From: RACS-047 sp031553855
Lineage (GTDB): Bacteria; Bacillota; Clostridia; Christensenellales; Pumilibacteraceae
Reading direction: 5' to 3'
Length of the DNA stretch: 64,000 nucleotides
Assembly (NCBI GenBank): GCA_031553855.1
Contig: JAVBKW010000014.1
Span: 1-64,000 of the forward strand
Position 1 is the stretch's first letter. Each line of letters opens with the position of its first letter. The position numbers and the translations under genes are program-made. Shown in pieces: positions 44,872 through 54,468 of this stretch. The notes below the pieces were generated by a model, which saw only the letters and a program-made list of their open reading frames with translations, searched no databases and was not told where the DNA came from.

Positions 44872-45279
44872 TTATAGATTTCTGTTTTTTAATTTGAGCT
44901 TCGCAAACTGCAGCGCAAGCTGGGCTTTTGCGAGCTTGTATTCGGCATACGACCTCTCTTTCCGTTTTTCAAGATCGATAGAATCGATCTCCTCCTGAAC
45001 CTGATGGACGTCTATTTCGTGAGGCCAATAGGCCGATTCGACTAGAACCGTAACGACGTCGCGCCCGACGCTGATAAAACCGGCGGAATTGACAGCCTCC
45101 ATACGCTTTCCGTCCTGCAAAATTTTCATTATCCCGTTTGAAAGCATCGTAACTATCGGCAGCGTCTGATACAAAATGCCCATTTCGCCCGTTTCGGTGT
45201 TGACAACGAGCGACTCGGCCTGGCCTTTAAAAAAGACCCTGTCCGGCGTATATATTTCGAGATTGAAAACGTTACCCAT
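44872..45279 (-). CDS. atpC: ATP synthase epsilon subunit
   Basis: 135 aa. The beta-sandwich N-terminal domain starts FNLEIYTPDRVFFKGQAESL; a two-helix C-terminal domain (DLEKRKERSYAEYKLAKAQL) follows. Last gene of the F-type ATP synthase operon. Confidence 0.93.
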   Translation of the reverse strand: MGNVFNLEIYTPDRVFFKGQAESLVVNTETGEMGILYQTLPIVTMLSNGIMKILQDGKRMEAVNSAGFISVGRDVVTVLVESAYWPHEIDVHQVQEEIDSIDLEKRKERSYAEYKLAKAQLALQFAKLKLKNRNL

Positions 45280-45307
45280 TTTTTATATTTTGCTCCGGAA
45301 AAAAGAT

Positions 45308-46729
45308 TTATTTCGCTTTGCTTTTAACTTCGTCCATGTCCCCCACCATAAAGAAGGCGGATTCGGGGAAATTGTCGGCTTTGCCGTCGATGATCTCTTT
45401 AAAGCTGTCCACGGTTGCTTTTGTTTGGACGTACCGCCCCTCAAGCCCTGTGAAAATGCTTGCGACAAACATAGGCTGAGAGAAGAACCTCTGCATTTTT
45501 CTTGCGCGGTGGACTGTTTTTTTGTCCTCTTCGGACAATTCGTCCATACCCAGTATGGCGATGATGTCCTGTAGCTCGCGGTAACGCTGAAGCGATTCCT
45601 GCACCTTTCGCGCAACGGCGTAATGCTCTTTTCCTACGACCGAAGGCTCTAAGATACGGCTTGAGGATTCGAGCGGGCTGACCGCCGGGTATATTCCCTG
45701 TTCCACCACCTTACGCGACAAAACTGTGGTTGCGTCGATATGCGAAAAGATCGCGGCGGGCGCAGGGTCGGTAAGGTCGTCGGCCGGCACATAAACCGCC
45801 TGAATGGAGGTTATCGAGCCGTTTTTCGTCGTTGTGATACGTTCCTGAAGCGCGCCCATTTCTGTTGAAAGAGTAGGCTGATACCCTACTGCGCTGGGCA
45901 TACGTCCAAGAAGAGCGGAAACCTCGCTGCCCGCCTGAACGAAACGGTAGATATTATCTATGAATAAAAGCACGTCCTTATTTAGCTCGTCGCGGAAATA
46001 TTCGGCAAGCGTCAGCCCTGAAAGCGCGACTCTCATACGCGATCCGGGCGGCTCGTTCATCTGTCCGAACACTAAAGCTGTCTTATCCAAAACCCCGCTT
46101 TCGGTCATATCCTGTATCATTTCGTAGCCTTCACGGCTTCTTTCGCCGACGCCCGTAAAAATCGAATAGCCGCTGTGCTCGTGCGCAACGTTGCGGATAA
46201 GCTCCATTATAAGGACGGTTTTTCCGACTCCCGCGCCTCCGAAAAGCCCGATTTTGCCGCCTTTAGCGTACGGAGCCATAAGGTCGATGACCTTGATTCC
46301 CGTTTCAAGCACGCTGGTTGTGGGAGCCTGCTCATAAAATTCCGGAGCTTTACGGTGGATAGACCATTTTTTATCAGTTTTTATCTCGCCTTTTGAGTCT
46401 ATAGGCTCGCCCAAAACGTTCATTACCCTGCCTAAAACGTTCTCGCCGACGGGTACTAAAATAGGCTTACCGCTCGCAATAACGCGCATTCCGCGGCTCA
46501 TGCCCTCCGTCGCCTGAAGCGCGATACAGCGTGCGACGCCGTTTTTGACGTGGCTCAAAACTTCAAGCGACACGTATTTGTTTTCACCGGCCTCCACAAG
46601 CAGTTTTTCATAGATCGACGGCATATAAGTGCCGTCGAACACTACGTCTACAACAGGCCCGATAACTACGGAAACTTTGCCGGTATGAACTTTATTTATA
46701 TCAGTTTTCATTTTAGCTTGATTCTCCAA
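45308..46729 (-). CDS. atpD: ATP synthase beta subunit
   Basis: 473 aa catalytic subunit. The P-loop is GLFGGAGVGKTVLIMELI, with the catalytic Glu in GVGERSREGYEM and the DELSEED segment present as MDELSEEDK. Length is normal. Confidence 0.97.
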   Translation of the reverse strand: MENQAKMKTDINKVHTGKVSVVIGPVVDVVFDGTYMPSIYEKLLVEAGENKYVSLEVLSHVKNGVARCIALQATEGMSRGMRVIASGKPILVPVGENVLGRVMNVLGEPIDSKGEIKTDKKWSIHRKAPEFYEQAPTTSVLETGIKVIDLMAPYAKGGKIGLFGGAGVGKTVLIMELIRNVAHEHSGYSIFTGVGERSREGYEMIQDMTESGVLDKTALVFGQMNEPPGSRMRVALSGLTLAEYFRDELNKDVLLFIDNIYRFVQAGSEVSALLGRMPSAVGYQPTLSTEMGALQERITTTKNGSITSIQAVYVPADDLTDPAPAAIFSHIDATTVLSRKVVEQGIYPAVSPLESSSRILEPSVVGKEHYAVARKVQESLQRYRELQDIIAILGMDELSEEDKKTVHRARKMQRFFSQPMFVASIFTGLEGRYVQTKATVDSFKEIIDGKADNFPESAFFMVGDMDEVKSKAK

Positions 46730-46832
46730 AAGTCTAAAGGTTATTTTTTAAACGGCAAAACGGTTTTTTTAAAGAGCTACGGCTGCGCTTTCATGCCGCG
46801 CGCAACGGTAAATGCGCCGTTTTTTGCGCTTT

Positions 46833-47720
46833 TCATTTTTTTATGCCCATCGAGGAGGTTATTATTTCGCTTATTTCGTTTGTGATAGATTCCTGCCTTG
46901 CGCGGTTGTATTCTATTTTTAACTCGTCGAGTATTTCGGTAGCGTTGCCCGTCGCGCTCGACATCGCGTTGCGCCGCGAGGAATGCTCCGCCGCGGACGA
47001 CTGCACGAGCGCGCCGTAGATGAGCCACGAGATATATTGCGGCACAAGCCTTTCCAAAACCTCTTCGGGGCTGGGTTCGTATTCAATATCGCGCAAAATA
47101 AATTCTTTTTCGGACGAAACTGAGCTGCGCACCTTTACCGCGTCTTCGTATGAAAACGGCAAAAGCTTTATCGTTTCGGGCTGCATTGAGGTGCTTGAAA
47201 GCATTTTCGTATAGGATATATAAACCTCGTCCACCTCGGAAGCCAAAAACAGTTTTACGACCGTCTGCGCGATCTGCACAGCCTGCCTTTTATCCGGCTC
47301 ATAGGCGGCGTCCGTAAACTCTACGTCTACGCTCACGCCTTTAAACTCGAAAAATTCACGTGCGGTCTGGCCTATCGTGAACACGCTGCGGTTTGGCGTA
47401 TTCTCGATCTTTTCCCACGCGTGCCTTAAAACGTTGGAATTAAAGCCTCCAGCCAAACCCTTATCCGAGGCGATGACGATATACAGCGCGTTAGGGTTTT
47501 CAATTTGTTCCGACTTAAAATATCTGACGGGTATGTCGCCGGTGCGGCAGATGATGTCGTTTATAGTATTTTGTATCGCTTCAAAAAAAAAGCGGCTGTT
47601 TTCGTATTTGACCATTGCCTTACGCATTTTCGCAACAGAAATAGTTTCCATAGCACTCGTAATTTTACGCGTGTCGGAAACGCTTTTTATTCTGTGTTTT
47701 ATATCGGTAAGGTTTTTCAT
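46833..47720 (-). CDS. atpG: ATP synthase gamma subunit
   Basis: 295 aa. N- and C-terminal coiled-coil helices (DIKHRIKSVSDTRKITSAME and EYNRARQESITNEISEIITS) flank a Rossmann-like domain (ASDKGLAGGFNSNVLR). It is the central rotor shaft. Confidence 0.96.
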   Translation of the reverse strand: MKNLTDIKHRIKSVSDTRKITSAMETISVAKMRKAMVKYENSRFFFEAIQNTINDIICRTGDIPVRYFKSEQIENPNALYIVIASDKGLAGGFNSNVLRHAWEKIENTPNRSVFTIGQTAREFFEFKGVSVDVEFTDAAYEPDKRQAVQIAQTVVKLFLASEVDEVYISYTKMLSSTSMQPETIKLLPFSYEDAVKVRSSVSSEKEFILRDIEYEPSPEEVLERLVPQYISWLIYGALVQSSAAEHSSRRNAMSSATGNATEILDELKIEYNRARQESITNEISEIITSSMGIKK

Positions 47721-47774
47721 CGTTTATTTCATTCCGCTTTTTTAATATGTTTTTCTTTTATCCGCGCTTTAATT

Positions 47775-49505
47775 TCAGACAGTCTTAAAGAAAAATTCGC
47801 TGTAGTTTTTAACTGCGTCCTCAATATCTAAACAGTCTTCCATAGACAGCTCTTTTGTTTTTCTGATGTTTTCTAAAATATGGGGAAAGCTTTGCACAAT
47901 ATATTCCAAAAACCCGCCGTTAAATTCCCTTATATGCTTTACGGGTATTTTTTTGAGCAGCTCCTTCATCGTTATATAGAGGATTATGACCTGCTGCTCG
48001 ACCTCCAGCGGGGAATGGACATTTTGTTTTAAGCTCTCCGTGGTGCGCTCGCCCTGCTCAAGCATTTTGGCGGTGGCAGCGTCCAATTCCGAGCCGAACT
48101 GGGCAAAGACCGCAAGCTCGCGGTACTGCGAAAGGTCGAGCCTCAGCTTTCCGCTGACTGTTTTCATAGCCTTTATTTGCGCGCTTGAGCCAACTCTCGA
48201 AACCGAAAGGCCTACGTTGACCGCCGGACGGATGCCCGCGTTGAAAAGCTCCTGCTCAAGATATATCTGACCGTCGGTTATTGAAATGACGTTCGTGGGG
48301 ATATATGCCGAAATATCGCCTGCCAGCGTTTCTACGATAGGCAGCGCGGTTATCGAACCGCCGCTAAGCTCTTTTGACAGCTTAGCCGAACGCTCCAAAA
48401 GCCTTGAATGCAGATAGAAAATGTCGCCGGGATACGCCTCTCTTCCGGGCGGGCGTTTAAGCAGCAAGCTCATAGCCCTGTATGCTACGGCGTGCTTTGA
48501 GAGGTCGTCATAAACTATTAAAACGTCCTTGCCCTCATACATCAGTTCTTCGGCCATAGCGCAGCCGGCAAAGGGCGCGATATACTGCATAGGGCTTGAA
48601 TCCTTAGCCGTGGAACAGACAATAGTGGTATATTCCATCGCGCCGAACTCCGAAAGAGTATGCATAATTTTGCTGATCGTTCCGGCTTTTTGCCCTATCG
48701 CAACGTATACGCAAAAAACGTTTTTGCCTTTCTGGTTAATGATAGTATCAATAGCTATAGCTGTTTTTCCGGTCTGACGGTCGCCTATAATAAGCTCGCG
48801 CTGGCCCTTTCCGATAGGTATCATCGAATCGATAGCCAAAATACCCGTCTGGAGCGGCTGATTTACCTTGCCCCTCTCAACGATTTCCGGAGCGCGCGCC
48901 TCGATAGGACGGCGTTTTAGGGTTTTGATTTCGCCCAGACCGTCGATAGCCTGGCCGAGTGAATTAACAACGCGCCCCAGCAGCTCCGTTCCCACCGGCA
49001 CCTCTACAATTCTGCCCGTCGCAGCGGCGATCATACCCGCGGTGACCCTGTCCTCGTCCGCCAAAACGATCGCGCCGACTTCCGACTCCTCCAGATTTAA
49101 AACTATTGCCTGAACGGAACCGTCGATATCGAGAAGCTCTCCGTATTTCGCGTCTTTTAGCCCTTCGATCTTAATGACGCCGTCGCCGGAAAATATGACT
49201 CTGCCCGCTCTTGTGCTGGCAAAAGCCGGCTTAAAAGAATCGACCTTGCTTTTAAAGCTTTTATCGATTATTCCGTCTGAATCGTCGGTTGCGGATCCCG
49301 CCTTTTTTAAAGAAGAAAGCTGGCCTTTTACGGTGGCGTCGTAATAGTTTTCGCCGTCAATGATCAAAACGCCGCCGATCAAAGATGCGTCGGTTTCGTA
49401 AGAAAAATCAGCCTTACCGTTATGTTTCTTTAAAAACGAGGCTTCAATTTTCTTTTTTTCTGATTGCTCCAGCTCTTTTGCGGAAATTACCCTGATCAAA
49501 GCCAT
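47775..49505 (-). CDS. atpA: ATP synthase fused delta(C-terminal domain)-alpha subunit
   Basis: 576 aa. Residues about 1-68 (IRVISAKELEQSEKKKIEAS through DASLIGGVLIIDGENYYDAT to VKGQLSSLKK) match the C-terminal domain of the delta subunit, including its [S/P]LIGG signature. A ~25-residue linker leads into a normal alpha subunit from GRVIFSGDGVIKIEGLKDAK, with P-loop GDRQTGKTAIAID and the alpha C-terminal helices. The usual alpha N-terminal helix (SIRAEEIS type) that binds delta is missing. There is no separate atpH: the ATG overlaps the atpF stop (TAATG). Confidence 0.93.
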   Translation of the reverse strand: MALIRVISAKELEQSEKKKIEASFLKKHNGKADFSYETDASLIGGVLIIDGENYYDATVKGQLSSLKKAGSATDDSDGIIDKSFKSKVDSFKPAFASTRAGRVIFSGDGVIKIEGLKDAKYGELLDIDGSVQAIVLNLEESEVGAIVLADEDRVTAGMIAAATGRIVEVPVGTELLGRVVNSLGQAIDGLGEIKTLKRRPIEARAPEIVERGKVNQPLQTGILAIDSMIPIGKGQRELIIGDRQTGKTAIAIDTIINQKGKNVFCVYVAIGQKAGTISKIMHTLSEFGAMEYTTIVCSTAKDSSPMQYIAPFAGCAMAEELMYEGKDVLIVYDDLSKHAVAYRAMSLLLKRPPGREAYPGDIFYLHSRLLERSAKLSKELSGGSITALPIVETLAGDISAYIPTNVISITDGQIYLEQELFNAGIRPAVNVGLSVSRVGSSAQIKAMKTVSGKLRLDLSQYRELAVFAQFGSELDAATAKMLEQGERTTESLKQNVHSPLEVEQQVIILYITMKELLKKIPVKHIREFNGGFLEYIVQSFPHILENIRKTKELSMEDCLDIEDAVKNYSEFFFKTV

Positions 49506-50005
49506 TATTTTTCCCACTCCGTAAGGCAGGCGTCGATAATATCCTTATTGTCTTTTTCGCTTATTTCACGCTCGAGGACTTTTCCGGCGATATCGACAGC
49601 CATTTTACTTACTGCCGTTTTAAATTCGTTGCTAAGCCTTTCTTTCGACGCTTTAGATTCTTCTTTCGCGCTCAAAAGTATGTTTTGCGCCGATTTCTCG
49701 GCTTGAGAAACTATCTCGTCCGCACGTACCTGCGCTTTTTCGGCAGCCTCCGCGCTGACTCTTACCGCTTCCTGTTTAACGTCGGCAACCATACCCTCAT
49801 ATTTGTTTTTCATATCCAAAGCTTCGGCGTTTAGCTTATCGTTCTCGCTAAAAACGTCGTTTAAGTGCTTGTTATGGTCGCTGATTATCTTTTTCATCGG
49901 TTTATACAGCAAAAAAACCATCACGGCCACCAAAACAGCAAGCGCGATTATATGAAAAAGCATCCCCTGAAGCGTAATACCGAGTTTACCAAATATTTCA
50001 CCCAT
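49505..50005 (-). CDS. atpF: ATP synthase b subunit
   Basis: 166 aa. One N-terminal TM helix (FHIIALAVLVAVMVFLLY) followed by a long amphipathic coiled coil. It is the peripheral stalk. It overlaps the fused delta-alpha gene by one base, with no gene between. Confidence 0.95.
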   Translation of the reverse strand: MGEIFGKLGITLQGMLFHIIALAVLVAVMVFLLYKPMKKIISDHNKHLNDVFSENDKLNAEALDMKNKYEGMVADVKQEAVRVSAEAAEKAQVRADEIVSQAEKSAQNILLSAKEESKASKERLSNEFKTAVSKMAVDIAGKVLEREISEKDNKDIIDACLTEWEK

Positions 50006-50032
50006 TTTTATCTTAATTCCTTAAACCTATTA

Positions 50033-50299
50033 CTACATTATGATGGTCATAAGTGCGATAAATACGCCGTAAATAGCCGTAGTTTCCGCAAAAATAAGGC
50101 CGAACATAAGCGTACTTCTTATTTTCTTTTCCGCCTCGGGCTGACGCGCGATTGCCTCGACAGATTTTCCCGTCGCTATTCCTATACCGATACCTGCGCC
50201 GAGTCCGGTTAAGGCCGCGATACCCGCGCCGATCGCCGCATATTCTCCGACTGCCGATATAAGGCTGGCTACTACCGATACGATTGCCGTTACTAACAT
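50033..50299 (-). CDS. atpE: ATP synthase c subunit
   Basis: 88 aa, two TM helices with loop ARQPEAEKK. The ion-binding Glu is in FAETTAIYG on helix 2. The Gln that helps bind sodium in helix 1 of sodium-type rings (GxGQG) is Ile here (GIGIGIATG), which argues for protons, but the ETT hydroxyl is retained. An additional Glu lies early in helix 1 (AVGEYAA). Confidence 0.95.
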   Translation of the reverse strand: MLVTAIVSVVASLISAVGEYAAIGAGIAALTGLGAGIGIGIATGKSVEAIARQPEAEKKIRSTLMFGLIFAETTAIYGVFIALMTIIM

Positions 50300-50356
50300 T
50301 TTAAAAATCCTCCAAAGTTATATGCAAATATTGATTAATTTGAAAACCGTTTAAAA

Positions 50357-51046
50357 TTATTCCGTAGCTTCATTTATGAGCGACATCGAAAGGAACATAT
50401 AAACATACGCCTGAATAAGCGCGTGGAATATTGTGAAAATGACGTTGCCCGCCGCCCCGATAATGCCGAAATAGTTCACAACGGGGGGCAGCATATGATA
50501 AATAATATCCATAATAAGGTAGCCGCAGAATACGCTTCCGAACATACGCAGGGCTATAGAAAAAGGAACTACTATGTCTGAAATATCGATAAGCGGGTTA
50601 AGGTAATGCTTGAGCCTTTTAAGCTTTTTCTCTTTGAAACCCATGATGAATATAATTATAAACGACGTTATTCCAAACACCAGCGTCAGGCTTAAATCTG
50701 TGGTTGCCGGGCGCACGTTAAGCATTTCAAGCAGCGTCGTCATACAGATAAAGGCGGAACAACTGAAGAAAAATGCGCCTGTAAAACCGCTGTTGTGCCC
50801 GTTCTGCTCCTTTGCGTTGCCGTCGAAAACGTTCACAAGGTATTCAATAAGTATTCTGAAACCGGACTTTTTGCGGTGTTCAACGCTCCAGCGCGGAATA
50901 AAGAAAATTCGAATCACAAGCGCGATAGCGATAAGGACAAACACAGTCAGCGCCGTTGAAACCATAGTCTGGGTAACGACAAAATCGCCGATGCTGAAAA
51001 CCGGCCCTGGTACGATATCGATTTCTAAGGATTGAGTGGATGCCAT
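50357..51046 (-). CDS. atpB: ATP synthase a subunit
   Basis: 229 aa with five to six TM helices. The essential Arg is in IALRMFGSVFCGYL, and the C-terminal helix is FHALIQAYVYMFLSMSLI. The start at 51046 (MASTQSLEID) has GAAGG upstream; a frame extending to 51109 is unlikely. First gene of the operon; no atpI is seen. Confidence 0.95.
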   Translation of the reverse strand: MASTQSLEIDIVPGPVFSIGDFVVTQTMVSTALTVFVLIAIALVIRIFFIPRWSVEHRKKSGFRILIEYLVNVFDGNAKEQNGHNSGFTGAFFFSCSAFICMTTLLEMLNVRPATTDLSLTLVFGITSFIIIFIMGFKEKKLKRLKHYLNPLIDISDIVVPFSIALRMFGSVFCGYLIMDIIYHMLPPVVNYFGIIGAAGNVIFTIFHALIQAYVYMFLSMSLINEATE

Positions 51047-51154
51047 TTTTATGTGCCTTCTTACAATAATAATATGATAAAAAATTAATGAATTTACGAC
51101 TGTTTTCATTCTATACCCGGTTCAAAAATAAAGCAAGCAAATTGCGGGTCTGTT

Positions 51155-52129
51155 CTAGTATTTATCGGCAAAAAAAGACTTCTGACGGGTAAAAAGCGGG
51201 CTGCCGCCGTCAAACATTTTTTGGCAAAGCTCCCCTACGGTGAAAACAAAATCGCTAGTTTTACACGGCTGCAAAGCCGCCACGCCGTTTTTGATGTTCA
51301 ACTGCGTTATAATATTATTATCTTTAATTTGAGCGTCGATAATTCGTAATTTTACAGATAAATCCAAATCTTTTTTATACGGATAGGTTTGCAGCATTTT
51401 TTTAACGTTTATGATCCGCCCTTGCAGATAATGCTTATCGGTTTTCGTAAAATCCTCATAGATAAGGCCTTTGAAATTTTCCGCGCTGTTAAAAAGTTTC
51501 ATATCCTTTGCGGCGTAAAACAAAATTCTGTTTTTATCGCAGAACGCGAAAGCAAAATCTTCGTGTGCGGATAGTATAGTGCATACTATACCGTCGGATG
51601 CAAATTCACTGAATTTTAAGCACAGATTATGGGGGTTCAGCTTCAAATAATTATCAAAGCCGATTGAGCTGATATACTCCTCGTAAATGTCTATTATCGC
51701 GCTATAGTCATCCTCGCCCGCTAAGCGCGATTTAAACCTCGTTCCGCCGTCTATCACGCTCTCGCTGTATGAATTAATATCTGCAAACGAATAACGCTTA
51801 TAATATTCGCGGTTAAAGGGATGCAGCACGCAAAAAGCATAGCCGCGGTCGTATAATTTTTTAAAGCCCTCGTCAATTATTGATGCTATATGGCCTTTGC
51901 CGCGATAATCTTTTAACGTCGAAAGCGCGGAAAAATAAGGCAGCAGGGTTTTTCGCCCCAAAAAAAACGCCGGTTTTTCTATGACGTACCCTGCGCTGAT
52001 AATTTTACCGTTTTCCTTTTTTAACAAAACGTTATCTTCGGTTATGCAATTAGAAAAAAAGTAATCTATAAACTCTTTAGAATCGTCAAAGCCGTCCTTA
52101 TATAATTCTTTTAGCTCCTTAGTTTCCAT
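51155..52129 (-). CDS. GNAT-family acetyltransferase, Eis-like
   Basis: 324 aa. The acetyl-CoA binding motif is STLKDYRGKGHIASIID in an N-terminal GNAT domain; HPFNREYYKRYSF is typical of Eis-type enzymes. A second GNAT-like part and an SCP2-like C-terminal region with a hydrophobic end follow. The substrate is unknown. It begins 1 nt after the yraN stop. Confidence 0.85.
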   Translation of the reverse strand: METKELKELYKDGFDDSKEFIDYFFSNCITEDNVLLKKENGKIISAGYVIEKPAFFLGRKTLLPYFSALSTLKDYRGKGHIASIIDEGFKKLYDRGYAFCVLHPFNREYYKRYSFADINSYSESVIDGGTRFKSRLAGEDDYSAIIDIYEEYISSIGFDNYLKLNPHNLCLKFSEFASDGIVCTILSAHEDFAFAFCDKNRILFYAAKDMKLFNSAENFKGLIYEDFTKTDKHYLQGRIINVKKMLQTYPYKKDLDLSVKLRIIDAQIKDNNIITQLNIKNGVAALQPCKTSDFVFTVGELCQKMFDGGSPLFTRQKSFFADKY

Positions 52130-52130
52130 A

Positions 52131-52493
52131 TTAATACCTCAAATAACTGTCGAAAGCATTCTCAATATGATTGACTTCTCTTTCAGCCAAATACACCTCT
52201 ATAACGTCGAAACGCACAGGAATGTTAAAGAGGCGGAATTTCTTGATATACTGGCTGGCTACCTGATTAATTTTGTTTCTTTTATGATAATTGACCGCCT
52301 CGGCAGGCAGTCCGTACGCGTCCGACATCCTGGTTTTCACCTCGACGAAAATCAAGTATTCCTCATCCGTTACGATAAGGTCAATTTCACCGATATCGGT
52401 TGTGTAATTTTTGTTTAAAATGCGGTAGCCTTTCCGAATAAGATAGCTCGCGGCGATCTCCTCGCCCGATTTACCCTTAATAATATTTGCCAT
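52131..52493 (-). CDS. yraN: YraN family (UPF0102) endonuclease-like protein
   Basis: 120 aa. KGKSGEEIAASYLIRKGY, GEIDLIVTDEEYLIFVEVKTR and a C-terminal VRFDVIEVY show the restriction-endonuclease-like catalytic pattern (E...D...E-x-K). Its place next to rnhB is conserved. Confidence 0.93.
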   Translation of the reverse strand: MANIIKGKSGEEIAASYLIRKGYRILNKNYTTDIGEIDLIVTDEEYLIFVEVKTRMSDAYGLPAEAVNYHKRNKINQVASQYIKKFRLFNIPVRFDVIEVYLAEREVNHIENAFDSYLRY

Positions 52494-52532
52494 TTTATAC
52501 TCCGTTCCGCCGTAAATTCGGCGGCACCTTTT

Positions 52533-53162
52533 TTAAACGACCGTTTCCTCCCGGCTCTCCGGCGCAACGATATTCTTCAAAAAACTGTCGCGGTGGATTT
52601 CGCACTTACCGTATTTTATTATAGCGTCGATGTGTTCCTTAGTGCCGTAGCCTTTATGTCTGGCAAAACCGTATTCGGGAAACTTCTTATCAAAATCGCG
52701 CATAAGTCTGTCGCGCCAAACTTTAGCCAAAATCGACGCGGCGGCGATATTATAGCTCAGCGCGTCGCCCTTGATTATAGGCTCGTATCTGTATTTTATA
52801 TCCAACCCTTTAACGGCGTCTACTAAAACAACGTCGGGCCTGACTTTAGTTAATCCCTCTATCGCTTTTTTCATCGCAAACTTCGTTGCCTCCAAAATAT
52901 TTATGGCGTCGATAAGGCGGTTGTCGGCCTCAAAAATGCAGTAGTCGAGCGCATGGAGACAAATCTGCTCAAATAATTCCTCGCGCACGCTTTCTTTAAC
53001 CGCCTTTGAATCGTTGATTTTATCAATATAAAACCCGGCGGGCATTACTGCCGCGGCGCAAACCACAGAGCCGGCAAGAGGGCCTCTGCCCGCCTCATCG
53101 ACTCCTGCGACTATCAACGGCGCGTATTTAAGATCGAATTTAAAAAGGTCATCTGTCGGCAT
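52533..53162 (-). CDS. rnhB: Ribonuclease HII
   Basis: 209 aa. VAGVDEAGRGPLAGSVVCAA holds the Asp-Glu pair; the further acidic residues lie in VVLVDAVKGL and the later helix (SILAKVWRDRLM). It removes ribonucleotides from DNA. It overlaps rbgA by 14 nt. Confidence 0.96.
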   Translation of the reverse strand: MPTDDLFKFDLKYAPLIVAGVDEAGRGPLAGSVVCAAAVMPAGFYIDKINDSKAVKESVREELFEQICLHALDYCIFEADNRLIDAINILEATKFAMKKAIEGLTKVRPDVVLVDAVKGLDIKYRYEPIIKGDALSYNIAAASILAKVWRDRLMRDFDKKFPEYGFARHKGYGTKEHIDAIIKYGKCEIHRDSFLKNIVAPESREETVV

Positions 53163-54003
53163 AATCGCCCGCCTTTTCTAAAATTATTTTGCCTAAGCGC
53201 CCTTTGCGGAAATCCTCCAGAACGGCGTCCGCCATCCTTTCAACGTCAGGCTCGCCGCCCTTTAAAAGATACCCGCGCGCCTTTGCCGCATCTTTAAGAG
53301 TCTCTAACGCAGAATCCCTGTAAAGAGTCTTATAACGCTCAAACAAAGCTTTCGGGTATAGCGCATTTATTTCATTAATAAAATCGCACGTCAGCTCGAA
53401 TATATCGTTTACCTCGTCCTTGATGCTGCCTATATAGGCAAGATGACGGGCAACCGTTTGATCGGTAAGTTTAGGGTATAAAGTGCCCGGAGTGTCGAGC
53501 ACCTCAAAATATTCGTTCACCCTCACCCACTGCTTGCCGCGCGTAACACCGGGTTTGTTCCCCGTAACCGTCTTTCCGCTGCCGCATAAATTATTGATTA
53601 TAGTCGATTTGCCGCAATTGGGCACTCCCGCAACAAGAGCGCGGATAGCGGTTTTCACGCCTTTGAGCCTATATCTTTCCAGCTTTTCTCCGCACATAGT
53701 TTTCGCCGCTTTCAGTATCGGCGCCGCGCTGTTTGTAGCCGTGCCTACTGTTGAAAGAGCCGTACTTTCCGCCTCCGACAAATATGTCATCCACTCCTCA
53801 ACGAGGCTCACAGGGGCCAAATCCGCCTTATTTAACACATATATGATTTTTTTATGCTTAAACATCTCGTCAAAAACGGGATTTAAACACGAAAAAGGCG
53901 CGCGCGCATCAAGCACATAAATGATGACGTCAACGAGCTTTAAATTCTCTTCCATCATCCTTACGGCCTTAGCCATATGCCCGGGAAACCAATGTATATT
54001 CAT
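53149..54003 (-). CDS. rbgA: Ribosome biogenesis GTPase RbgA (YlqF)
   Basis: 284 aa, circularly permuted GTPase. G4 VLNKADLAP precedes G1 AGVPNCGKSTIINNL and G3 LDTPGTLYPKL. It begins with NIHWFPGHMAKA, typical of the family. It acts in 50S assembly. Confidence 0.96.
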   Translation of the reverse strand: MNIHWFPGHMAKAVRMMEENLKLVDVIIYVLDARAPFSCLNPVFDEMFKHKKIIYVLNKADLAPVSLVEEWMTYLSEAESTALSTVGTATNSAAPILKAAKTMCGEKLERYRLKGVKTAIRALVAGVPNCGKSTIINNLCGSGKTVTGNKPGVTRGKQWVRVNEYFEVLDTPGTLYPKLTDQTVARHLAYIGSIKDEVNDIFELTCDFINEINALYPKALFERYKTLYRDSALETLKDAAKARGYLLKGGEPDVERMADAVLEDFRKGRLGKIILEKAGDYADR

Positions 54004-54096
54004 TTATTTTCTCCTAAAGATAAAGGCAGGCGCTCACGCAGCAAAATTCATGGTTAAAGATAAATTATCGCTTTTACCTCTTGCGCGTAAAGCCTC

Positions 54097-54468
54097 TCAA
54101 GAAAAATTTTCAAGGCAGCCGCATATCTCTTTTATAAAATCTGCCGGGAACGGTTTTTTATCCGGGAATACGACGGTATAATCTGTGTAATCGTACTGCG
54201 GATATTTTTCTTTCAAAACTGAGGCTAATATTTTGCCGACCAGCAAGCTGATATGGGCTTTATACGCGGCGTACTGCAATATTATCTTGCCGTCCGCCTC
54301 CACCGTCGGAATGCCGTAATAAATTCTTTCCGTAGCTTTAGGGTATCTTTCAAATATCGCAGAGCGGATAGTAAGCAGCCTTTCACGTTTGTCGGAATTA
54401 AATTTAACTATATACAAATCGACGCCGGGAACACTTGCGTTTTCAGACGACTTAGCAACCTTTTGCAT
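54097..54468 (-). CDS. DUF1801/YdhG-like protein
   Basis: 123 aa from ATG at 54468, with AGGGA eight nt upstream. The core SAIFERYPKATERIYYGIPT, then KAHISLLVG, is a DUF1801-type fold of unknown function. It occupies the place between trmD and rbgA where rplS (L19) stands in most Firmicutes. Confidence 0.8.
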   Translation of the reverse strand: MQKVAKSSENASVPGVDLYIVKFNSDKRERLLTIRSAIFERYPKATERIYYGIPTVEADGKIILQYAAYKAHISLLVGKILASVLKEKYPQYDYTDYTVVFPDKKPFPADFIKEICGCLENFS

